A DNA stretch of 64,000 nt, from positions 1 through 64,000 of the forward strand of contig NZ_JMGA01000030.1 in NCBI RefSeq assembly GCF_000765145.1, written 5' to 3'. Origin of the DNA: Desulfosporosinus sp. HMP52 (GTDB taxonomy: Bacteria > Bacillota > Desulfitobacteriia > Desulfitobacteriales > Desulfitobacteriaceae). Made by a program: the position numbers and the translations under genes. Below are positions 7,579 through 14,621 of this stretch, in pieces (position 1 is the first letter of the stretch; every line of letters starts with the position of its first letter). The notes beneath the pieces are model-generated. The model saw only the letters and a list, made by a program, of their open reading frames with translations. It was not told the origin of the DNA and did not search any database.

Positions 7579-8970
7579 GTGAAGGCAATAGGGAAAAACG
7601 TTACTGTGTTTGACGTATATGATCGGGCCAAGACCGGACCCAAAATGAACGAAAAAGATTGGGATTTCAAATTAATACCCCAAACCGCCCGAAAATTAAA
7701 AGATAAATACGGAATAAAAATGGACAAAAAAACAATTATTCCGGAGGACAAAGAACTTATCGACAAGCTGTTTAATGCAGGTTTGGAGATGTTGGTTGAG
7801 TGCGGCGTTTACTGCATGGATACCGGACGGGTAATTAAGTACACAAAGGATGAGGTGCTGCATGCTATTAAATCAGCACCGGACCATTTTACCTACGGTG
7901 AAGGTAAAGAGGCAATAAATGTGGTGCCAAGGAGTTATAATTCACCCAAAGCTCCCGTTATTCAGGGTGGCCCAACGGGTTCTCCCTGTTCCGAGGAACT
8001 GTTCCTGGCAATCCACCAATCATATGCCCAAGAACGGATCATCGATGCGATGGTTGACGGTGTGCTGCAGACTGTCATGGGTAAGGACCCGTCGCCCGGT
8101 TCTCCGTGGGAGATAATGGCTGTGCGTTCAGAAGCTTTACAAGTGCGCGAAGCACAGCTCAGAGCCGGACGCAAAGGCATGGGAACATAGGGGAATGAGA
8201 CATCATTAAGTGCCGCAGGGGTCATATCTGCAGACTTTGAAGGCGGCATGAGGCCATCTGATTCCCATGAGGTTTCTCAGCTGAATGAGCTCAAAATCGA
8301 CGTAGGTGCGTTGGTTGTAGGAGCACATTACGCTACAGCTGGTGTAAACGTAATGGTAGAACAGATGCCTATCTTCGGCGGATACGCAGGTGGCCTGGAA
8401 GAGACCACTATCGTTGATGTCGCTACAACTTTAAACTCATTTGTAATGTTACAGGCCACCTGGCATCTGGATGGGCCGGTGCACGTGCGCTGGGGCATAA
8501 CAACGACGAGAGAGGCTCTTGCCGTTGCTGGCCACGCAGCTCGTGCCATTGAAGAAAATACCCATCTGATCTTGGGAAATCAGTATTACACTTTAGCAGG
8601 TCCCTGCACAGTCATGTGCTTACTGGAGACGGCAGCTCAGGCTATTACGGATACAGTCAGCGGACGAGAGATCTTGTCCGGTGTCGCTTCCGGAAAAGGT
8701 GTTGTCACCGACCTCTTTACAGCCATGGAAGCACGTTTCATGGGTGAAGTAGCCCATGCAGTTGCGGGAATGGATCTTCATGAAGTAAACATTCTGTTGG
8801 ACAAACTAGTTTCCTTATATGAAAAGGATTATAAAACGGCGCCTGCAGGGAAAACCTTCCAGGAATGCTATGATGTAAAGGCACTGGTTCCGACGGAGGA
8901 ATATATCCAGGTTTACGATGAAGCTGTTAAAATTATGACTGATTTAGGCCTGACATATTGGAATGACTAA
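7579..8970 (+). CDS. mtmB: Monomethylamine methyltransferase MtmB with in-frame UAG (pyrrolysine)
   Basis: Two open frames (7579-8187 and 8191-8970) lie in the same phase, separated only by the TAG at 8188-8190. Joined, they give 463 residues with Pyl at 204. That matches archaeal MtmB (about 458 residues, Pyl202) and not MttB or MtbB. The context GMG-Pyl-GNETSLSAAG, SHEVSQLNELKID, EQMPIFGGYAGG, TWHLDGPVH and AGKTFQECYDVK are characteristic MtmB stretches. Pyl activates the amine for methyl transfer to cobalt(I) of MtmC. Start is GTG with a weak site that overlaps the mtmC end. Without Pyl decoding only a 203-residue fragment would form. Confidence 0.95.
8188..8248 (+). other. Pyl UAG codon with a PYLIS-like downstream stem-loop
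   Basis: After the UAG at 8188-8190, TGCCGC (8211-8216) pairs with GCGGCA (8243-8248). A small internal palindrome, TCTGCAGA, sits in the loop. Archaeal mtmB has a comparable hairpin (PYLIS) downstream of its UAG, though it is not strictly needed for Pyl insertion. Whether this one aids read-through here is unknown. Confidence 0.5.
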
Positions 8971-9041
8971 TTTCAATCAGGCATAAATACTATTACTGTA
9001 TTAATCTGTCGGCAGTCTGTGGGTTTTACGCTTATTGACTC

Positions 9042-9071
9042 AGGGTGGTTCGTAAGTTCGATCTGCGGACT
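9042..9071 (+). pseudogene. Partial second copy of the tRNA-Pyl 5' half
   Basis: The run AGGGTGGTTCGTAAGTTC and the following GATCTGCGGACT copy the 5' half of the tRNA-Pyl gene that starts 48 bases later, with a two-base insertion and a few substitutions, stopping at the anticodon loop. A 10-bp near-direct repeat, CTGTYGGCAG, flanks it (9006-9015 and 9070-9079). It cannot fold as a full tRNA. A remnant of a local duplication is the simplest reading. Confidence 0.5.
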
Positions 9072-9089
9072 GTTGGCAGATGACTATAT

Positions 9090-9161
9090 GGAGGGTGGAT
9101 CGTAGTGATCTTACGGACTCTAAATCCGTACAGCCGGGTGCGACTCCGGGACTCTTCGCCA
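9090..9161 (+). tRNA. pylT: tRNA-Pyl (anticodon CUA)
   Basis: A 72-nt amber suppressor tRNA with CCA encoded. Acceptor arms 9090-9096 and 9151-9157 pair with two G-U wobbles, with G as discriminator before CCA. The anticodon stem has six pairs (9112-9117 with 9125-9130), and the loop CTCTAAA carries CTA at 9120-9122. A six-pair anticodon stem and a very short D-loop (GTAGT) are hallmarks of tRNA-Pyl. It lies between mtmB, which needs it, and the genes for making and loading Pyl. A terminator follows at 9175-9258. Confidence 0.95.
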
Positions 9162-9174
9162 TAATAGATTCCGG

Positions 9175-9258
9175 TATATAGGTGTCTGAAAGGTCTAAAC
9201 ATTCTGGTATGTCTCGTTGGAGTATGTTTAGCACTTGCAGATTCCTATATTTTTTTTT
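9175..9258 (+). terminator. Terminator/attenuator between pylT and pylB
   Basis: An inner stem CTAAACAT with ATGTTTAG lies inside an outer TATAGG/CCTATA pairing, followed by nine T at 9250-9258. It would release the tRNA-Pyl transcript. Some read-through or a separate promoter would then be required for pylBCD-SnSc, so the element may set the ratio of tRNA to Pyl enzymes. Confidence 0.7.
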
Positions 9259-9314
9259 GAAAGGAACAGGTGGGAGCGAAGTTCTATGACATAGCTAAGT
9301 AGGAGGCTTACGGA

Positions 9315-10403
9315 ATGCTTGAAACCATACTCAAAAAATGTCAGCGAGGAAATCAAATATCGACCGAGGAAATTGTCTACCTATTGAACCGGACGGATGA
9401 AAGTGAAAGGGAACGGATTTTTGCGACCGCAAGAAAGGTCCGGCAAGCTGTATTCGGAAATAAAGTCTTTCTCTATGGTTTCGTCTATTTTTCAACCTAC
9501 TGTCAGAATAGCTGCACCTTTTGTTATTTCAGAAAGGAAAACTCCCATTCACTACGGTATCGCAAAACATTGCCGGAAGTGGTTGACATAGCCGTGGAAT
9601 TGAAGAAGTCTGGAGTGCATTTGATTGATTTGACGACGGGAGACGATAGGTTTTATACGGAACATCCGGAGAGACTGGCCTCAATTGTCAAAGCCGTAAA
9701 AGACAAAACCGGTCTGTCCATCATGGTATCCCCAGGAGTGTTGGATGGGCAGGGTTTAGAGCTGATCGAGGGGGCGGGTGCCGATTGGTATGCCTTGTAT
9801 CAGGAGACACATCAACTACCCTTGTTTGACCAGCTGCGGCAAGGGCAAAGTTACGAAAAGCGGATGATTGCCAAACAATATGCCAGAGATCTGGGGATGC
9901 TCATTGAGGAAGGCTTGCTGACCGGAATCGGAGATACTTTAGAAGACAGGGTTCATTCGTTTAGAGAGATGAAAAAACTGGGAGCAAGACAAATAAGGAC
10001 TATGACCTTTGTCCCGCAAGAGGGAGCACCCTTTGAAGGTGTGGGGAATCAGGGATATCAAAAAGAACTGATGAATATCGCGGTTATGAGGCTGCTATTC
10101 CCCGATGTATTGATCCCGGCATCCTTGGATATAGAGGGGTTGGGCGGCCTTGAAAAGCGGCTGATGGCTGGGGCAAACGTCGTGACCTCCATCATTCCGC
10201 CTAGGAAGGGGTTCGCGGGGGTTGCAAGCTGTAAAAATGACATTGATGAGGGCTTACGTACGGTGGAGGAGATTCAGAATACATTGAGGAAATGTAATTT
10301 AGAGAATGCCACGGCCCAGGAGTATAGCCGTTGGGTTGCAGATAGAAGAATTAGTGATAAGCCTGTTGCCAGAAAATGTGCAGGGGATTTTATTCGCGGT
10401 TAA
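9315..10403 (+). CDS. pylB: Methylornithine synthase PylB (radical SAM)
   Basis: A 362-residue radical SAM mutase turning L-lysine into (3R)-3-methyl-D-ornithine, the first step of pyrrolysine synthesis. The cluster motif CQNSCTFC is at residues 63-70 (CxxxCxxC) after YFSTY. The rest (FRKENSHSLRYRK, LTTGDD, LIEEGLLTGIGDT, TMTFVPQEG, ASLDIEGL) matches the PylB/HydE/BioB group. Start ATG follows AGGAGG at 9301-9306. pylC begins 12 bases after the stop, so pylB heads a tight biosynthetic operon. Confidence 0.93.
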   Translation: MLETILKKCQRGNQISTEEIVYLLNRTDESERERIFATARKVRQAVFGNKVFLYGFVYFSTYCQNSCTFCYFRKENSHSLRYRKTLPEVVDIAVELKKSGVHLIDLTTGDDRFYTEHPERLASIVKAVKDKTGLSIMVSPGVLDGQGLELIEGAGADWYALYQETHQLPLFDQLRQGQSYEKRMIAKQYARDLGMLIEEGLLTGIGDTLEDRVHSFREMKKLGARQIRTMTFVPQEGAPFEGVGNQGYQKELMNIAVMRLLFPDVLIPASLDIEGLGGLEKRLMAGANVVTSIIPPRKGFAGVASCKNDIDEGLRTVEEIQNTLRKCNLENATAQEYSRWVADRRISDKPVARKCAGDFIRG

Positions 10404-10415
10404 GGTGGGGATTCC

Positions 10416-11561
10416 ATGATAAAGATACTGGTCATCGGTGCTAAATTGCAAGGAGTTGAGGGGATATATCTGGCGAAAAAAGCCGGGTATCATGTTACGG
10501 CTTTGGATCATAACGGGGATGCTCCCGGCAGGGATCTGGCTGACGAATTTATCAAAGGGGACGTCTTTGAGGAAGAAGAGATGCTCCCGCTGTTTTTGAA
10601 GGCGGATGCAGTGCTGCCGGCAATAGAGGATCATGAAGTCCTTGCCAAAGTGGAGGAGTACGGAAGGAAAACGGGCACTAAAATCATGTTTGATGTGAAT
10701 GCCCATAATATTTCCCGTTCCAAACATCGCTCCCTCGAACTTTTTCAGAAAAACCGACTGCCGATACCTGCAATATATCCGGATTGTGCATTCCCTGTTA
10801 TTTTGAAGCCGGACGGGGAAAGTGGCAGTAAGCATGTTAAGAAGGCTTATTGTCGTCGCGAGGTAGAAGAATACCTGGAAACCCATAAAAACAGTCATAC
10901 TGTCATTCAGGAATATGTGGAGGGAGCCTCTTATTCTCTGGAAGTGATCGGGGACGGTAAACGTTTTTATTTTCCTCAGATAACAGAAGTTATAGTAGAC
11001 GAGGAATATGACTGCAAACGAATCGTTGCCCCTGCCAATCTGGATGCGCAGGAAAAGCAGCAGATGCTGGAGATTGGTGAAAAGCTGGCGGAAATCCTGA
11101 AAATTAAGGGGATTTTCGATATTGAAGTGATCAGCCAGGCAGGGAAACTGAAAATACTAGAGATCGATGCAAGGCTGCCAAGCCAGACCCCCATCAGCGT
11201 ATATCATTCAACGGGGATGAATATGGTGGAAATGATGACCGAGCTGGCTTTAGGAAAGGCCGAGAGCATCCGGATTCTTCCGGCAAAACAGGTTTGTATG
11301 TACCAGCAGATACAGGTTTGTGACGGAATAATCAAAGTCACAGGAGAACATATCATTGGCTCTTGCCGCCATTTGAAGATTCGCAAAAGACTCTTTGGAT
11401 GCACAGAGGCCATCACCGACTATGAAGAAGGCAGCAGGGACTGGAAAGGAATTATAATCGTCACTGGGGAAACCGAACAGCAAGCCCAGGAAACATTTCT
11501 TGAGTTTATTCAGCAATTGAAGAAAGAGTTGGGAATCGAGGACTGGGAGTATATTGAATGA
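10416..11561 (+). CDS. pylC: 3-methylornithine--L-lysine ligase PylC
   Basis: A 381-residue ATP-grasp ligase joining 3-methylornithine to the epsilon amine of a second lysine. The Rossmann-like start ILVIGAKLQGVEG, the ATP-grasp lid segment ILKPDGESGSKHV, VIQEYVEGASYSLEVIGDG and the metal-binding ILEIDARLPSQTP agree with PylC. The length is as expected. Ribosome site GGTGGGG precedes the ATG, and pylD follows 18 bases after the stop. Confidence 0.93.
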   Translation: MIKILVIGAKLQGVEGIYLAKKAGYHVTALDHNGDAPGRDLADEFIKGDVFEEEEMLPLFLKADAVLPAIEDHEVLAKVEEYGRKTGTKIMFDVNAHNISRSKHRSLELFQKNRLPIPAIYPDCAFPVILKPDGESGSKHVKKAYCRREVEEYLETHKNSHTVIQEYVEGASYSLEVIGDGKRFYFPQITEVIVDEEYDCKRIVAPANLDAQEKQQMLEIGEKLAEILKIKGIFDIEVISQAGKLKILEIDARLPSQTPISVYHSTGMNMVEMMTELALGKAESIRILPAKQVCMYQQIQVCDGIIKVTGEHIIGSCRHLKIRKRLFGCTEAITDYEEGSRDWKGIIIVTGETEQQAQETFLEFIQQLKKELGIEDWEYIE

Positions 11562-11579
11562 TGAGAGGAGTTCGGAGGT

Positions 11580-12395
11580 ATGACAAGACTGCTGGAATCT
11601 GATATCGATTTAATTGAAACACAACTTCAGAATTATGAAAATCTCTTTATCAGACAAACAGGCTGTACCATGGAGGAAATTGCTCAAAAAGCCGTCGGGT
11701 TAAGGGAAAATACCAAGAGAATCAAGACCGCAGTCATTTCCGTTACCAGCGGACTGGGCATTATCGCCGGATTCTCCCAAGCGGTGGGAGCCATTCTTCG
11801 TCATCACCGGGTGGAAACCTTGATTACTGAGAAAACGGACGTTGCCGGTCTCCAACAAGCCTATCTGTCAAAATGCGGAATCGCATTTCTTGCCGACGAT
11901 TGCGTGTGCGCGGCCTTGGGGATTGGGAGTGCCGTGCAATCCGACAATGGCTGGGCTACGGGAAGGGCCTTTGCTGCGGCTATCATCGAGGCTATGAGGA
12001 AAAAGGGGATAAATCCTCTGCAGGAACCCGTGCTGATAATCGGAGCCGGCCCCGTGGGAGAAGCGGCGGCCCATTACATCGCAGAACAACAGGCGATACC
12101 GGTGATCTGCGATTTGGACAATAACAAAGCGGCTTGCTTGGCAGCAACGTTAGATCATTCCGCATGGGTTTCTTCGCCGGCTCCGATCCGGCAGTTTAGC
12201 TATATCATCGATGCCGGTACGACGAGGGATTTTATTACGGAAGAAGACGTGACCGAAAAAACAATTATAGCGGCACCAGGTATGCCCTGCGGAGCGACGG
12301 CTGCAGCTAGAGAAAAGGCCATGGTAATCCATAATCCATTGGAGCTGGGGATCATAACCATGTATTTTGATTGTATGAAACAGTTAGAGGATTAA
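11580..12395 (+). CDS. pylD: Pyrrolysine synthase PylD
   Basis: A 271-residue dehydrogenase that oxidises 3-methylornithyl-lysine so that it cyclises to pyrrolysine. The N-terminal helical part contains MTRLLESDIDLIE and VTSGLGIIAGFSQAVGAIL. The C-terminal Rossmann domain has the dinucleotide-binding VLIIGAGPVGEAAA at about 149-162 and ends with TMYFDCMKQL. The gene sits in the order pylB-C-D-Sn-Sc with very short gaps; pylSn starts three bases after its stop. Confidence 0.93.
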   Translation: MTRLLESDIDLIETQLQNYENLFIRQTGCTMEEIAQKAVGLRENTKRIKTAVISVTSGLGIIAGFSQAVGAILRHHRVETLITEKTDVAGLQQAYLSKCGIAFLADDCVCAALGIGSAVQSDNGWATGRAFAAAIIEAMRKKGINPLQEPVLIIGAGPVGEAAAHYIAEQQAIPVICDLDNNKAACLAATLDHSAWVSSPAPIRQFSYIIDAGTTRDFITEEDVTEKTIIAAPGMPCGATAAAREKAMVIHNPLELGIITMYFDCMKQLED

Positions 12396-12398
12396 GAT

Positions 12399-12728
12399 AT
12401 GAACCAAAAGATAAAGGAAGCTAAAAAACAAAAAGTCGTAAGGTATATCTTCAAAAATCAGAGGCTATTCCTCTTGATCAATAAGGTCAAACTATGGCCC
12501 TCCCGGTCCGGAACGCTTCACGGCGTGAAATCAATAGAAAACAGAGGTAAAACCATGGTGGTGACGACACACTGTGGAGAATCCTTTGTCGTGTGGGATT
12601 CGAAAAATAGCCGGAGCGCAAGATGGCTGCGCAATCGTTGGTGTAAAAATCCCTGTAAAAAGTGCAAGATCCCGGAATGGAAACTGACGAAATATTCCCA
12701 GACGGTATTTACGGATACCAGAAGATAG
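12399..12728 (+). CDS. pylSn: PylSn, N-terminal tRNA-binding part of pyrrolysyl-tRNA synthetase
   Basis: A 109-residue protein matching the separate N-terminal module of bacterial PylRS. KLWPSRSGTLHGVK, the CGESFVVWDSKNSRSARWLRNRW stretch and the pair CKNPCKKC agree with the zinc-bound domain that grips the variable and T arms of tRNA-Pyl. About 25 basic residues precede the conserved part, more than in archaeal PylS. It ends in UAG, itself a Pyl codon here; read-through would meet TGA after four codons. The catalytic half is the next gene. Confidence 0.9.
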   Translation: MNQKIKEAKKQKVVRYIFKNQRLFLLINKVKLWPSRSGTLHGVKSIENRGKTMVVTTHCGESFVVWDSKNSRSARWLRNRWCKNPCKKCKIPEWKLTKYSQTVFTDTRR

Positions 12729-12736
12729 GTGACGGT

Positions 12737-13579
12737 ATGAGTATAGAATTTACGGAAACACAAAAAAACCGATTGACGGAGTTGGGCGTCAAAAAGGAAA
12801 CAGTATTTCGGATGTTTGAAACGGTAACGGAAAGAGAACAGACCTATAAAATCGTGGAAAAACAGGCGGTGGTAAAAAACAAGGCCGATTTAAACTACCT
12901 GTTGGAACAGAGCCGTAAACCGGCACTCTGCCGCTTGCAGCAGGAATTGGCGGATGCCCTGTGCGAAAAAGGGTTTACCCAAGTTACAACCCCTATCATA
13001 ATCTCGTCGAGGGCCCTTGAGAAAATGACCATCGATAAGAACAACCCTCTGCACGAGCAGGTGTTCTGGCTGGATCCCAAGACCTGCCTGCGCCCAATGC
13101 TTGCACCGAATCTTTATGAAGTTTCCAGAAAGATATTGACCAGCCAAAAGCTGCCCCTTCGTATTTTTGAAATCGGCTCTTGTTTCCGCAAGGAATCGGA
13201 AGGCAACTCTCATTTGAAAGAATTCACCATGCTCAATCTGGTTGAGTGGGGAACACCGCAGGAAAACAGAATCCACCAACTGAAACAATTTGCAGACTTG
13301 GTGTTAAAGGCAGCCCGAATCGACGACTATGCTTTCCAAGAAGAGGACTCGGTGGTTTATGGCGTTGGGCTTGATGTGGTAAGCAGAGACGGATTGGAGC
13401 TGGCATCTACTTCTATGGGGCCTCATCCGCTGGATGACAAATGGAGAATCACGTGTTCCTGGGTCGGCATCGGATTTGGTTTGGAACGATTATTGATGCA
13501 CAGAGAAAAGCAGAGTGGCATTCATCGTTATTCGAAAAGCAATGTTTTTCTGGATGGTGTATGTTTAAAAATACAGTGA
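12737..13579 (+). CDS. pylSc: PylSc, catalytic part of pyrrolysyl-tRNA synthetase
   Basis: A 280-residue class II aminoacyl-tRNA synthetase core that charges tRNA-Pyl. Motif 2 is IFEIGSCFRKESEGNSHL, followed by EFTMLNL where Asn reads the Pyl amide, and motif 3 is GFGLERLL. LRPMLAPNLY and the tail KSNVFLDGVCL also match. A GTG at 12662 would add 25 residues overlapping pylSn, but the ATG at 12737 with AGGTGA before it gives the length and N-terminus (xxFTxxQxxRLxEL) of Desulfitobacterium PylSc. The split Sn/Sc arrangement is the bacterial form. Confidence 0.94.
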   Translation: MSIEFTETQKNRLTELGVKKETVFRMFETVTEREQTYKIVEKQAVVKNKADLNYLLEQSRKPALCRLQQELADALCEKGFTQVTTPIIISSRALEKMTIDKNNPLHEQVFWLDPKTCLRPMLAPNLYEVSRKILTSQKLPLRIFEIGSCFRKESEGNSHLKEFTMLNLVEWGTPQENRIHQLKQFADLVLKAARIDDYAFQEEDSVVYGVGLDVVSRDGLELASTSMGPHPLDDKWRITCSWVGIGFGLERLLMHREKQSGIHRYSKSNVFLDGVCLKIQ

Positions 13580-13609
13580 TTTTGTGTTTCAATTGAAGGA
13601 GAGGTAGGT

Positions 13610-14314
13610 ATGAAAAACCATGTGATTCATTTAGATAAGGATCAAGGAAAGGAAACCGCGGAAAAGAATTTTACAGACATGTGCGGGTATAACAGGGGAA
13701 AACCTGTACCCCAGAAAATATTTGACAGATCATTAAGAAGTCTGAATGATATATACCATCTGCTGGAAATCAAGGCTCTGATCTCAGAATACGAAAAAAC
13801 TTGTGTTGATGGAATTAAGATGCTGCTGGATGGAAAACTGTTTACTTGCAATGCTCTTGCTCAGATTCCCAGCGAGGACATTGAGGGAATATACATCTAC
13901 CTCTTAACAGTTGGAGAACTATGTTTGAGCGAAGCCAGTATTCTGAATCAAGTTTACTATGATATCTGGCAAAACGCCTACATGGACGCCGGACAGGAAA
14001 TATTAAGACAATATTTGCAGGGATTAAGCTGCAATAAAGACAGGTTTGTTTCAGATAATTTTGGACCGGGATTTTTCGGTATGGATGTTTCACAGTTGGA
14101 GCAATTCTTTGCCATATTGGATGGCGAGAAAATCAGTTTAAAATTGCTCGATAGTGGTTTTATGTCGCCCACAAAGAGTTATGCCGGGTTCTTTCTGGTC
14201 ACAAACAGCCAACAAAACTTTGTCGGAAATGATTGCGAGAACTGCTTATCCTCAAGAAAAACCTGTATATACTGTAAGGCGGGGAGAAAGATGGTAAAAT
14301 ACAATATTCAATAG
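13610..14314 (+). CDS. MetH-activation-domain-like protein with C-terminal CxxC pairs
   Basis: A 234-residue protein 30 bases behind pylSc. Residues about 70-210 resemble the activation (AdoMet-binding) domain of cobalamin-dependent methionine synthase: GPGFFGMDVSQLEQFFAILD, then LLDSGFMSPTKSYAGFFLV. The end carries C-x2-C-x6-C-x2-C (DCENC, then CIYC), suited to zinc or an iron-sulfur cluster. No RamA-type reactivase is in the island, so a role in reductive reactivation of oxidised MtmC is inferred. The gene ends in UAG with TGA six codons later. Confidence 0.7.
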   Translation: MKNHVIHLDKDQGKETAEKNFTDMCGYNRGKPVPQKIFDRSLRSLNDIYHLLEIKALISEYEKTCVDGIKMLLDGKLFTCNALAQIPSEDIEGIYIYLLTVGELCLSEASILNQVYYDIWQNAYMDAGQEILRQYLQGLSCNKDRFVSDNFGPGFFGMDVSQLEQFFAILDGEKISLKLLDSGFMSPTKSYAGFFLVTNSQQNFVGNDCENCLSSRKTCIYCKAGRKMVKYNIQ

Positions 14315-14324
14315 TTCAAAACTA

Positions 14325-14353
14325 TTGACATGTGAAAAATCCTCATATATTGT
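14325..14353 (+). promoter_or_regulatory. Candidate sigma-A promoter before the MocR gene
   Basis: TTGACA (14325-14330) and TATTGT (14348-14353) are spaced by 17 bases. It lies ten bases after the activation-domain gene and 270 bases before the MocR start. The terminator at 14428-14476 falls between, so transcripts from here would meet it as an attenuator unless the promoter serves a short RNA. Confidence 0.4.
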
Positions 14354-14427
14354 GATGATAAGTTAATTAAAGAAAAGTATCGTTCGTTATGAATGCCTCA
14401 TTCCTAAGATATTTATTTGAGCAACGG

Positions 14428-14476
14428 CGCTCTTCGAGGGTAGGTCAGCCTATTCCTTGAAGAGCGTTATTTTTTC
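14428..14476 (+). terminator. Rho-independent terminator at the end of the pyl operon
   Basis: CGCTCTTC (14428-14435) pairs with GAAGAGCG (14459-14466), followed by TTATTTTTTC. It should end the mtm-pyl transcript before the MocR gene. Confidence 0.75.
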
Positions 14477-14621
14477 TAAGTTATCAAAGTCACTTGCATA
14501 CACATACCAGGTTTTACGGATACAAATACACAGATTAATTTTTTGCAAATGGGTGCTGGATTAGAAATGCAGGCCTGATGATTACAGGATTATATCCGGA
14601 ATTGGAAAGAGGGGGATTTCC

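Noticed and set aside
8248-8970. Separate gene starting at the ATG at 8248
   Set aside because: It is in phase with the frame ending at the TAG at 8188-8190, has no ribosome site, and its sequence continues MtmB; it is the post-Pyl part of mtmB.
6916-8970. Assignment as a trimethylamine (MttB/MttC) system
   Set aside because: The UAG is at codon 204 of 463, as in MtmB; MttB and MtbB carry Pyl near 334 and 356.
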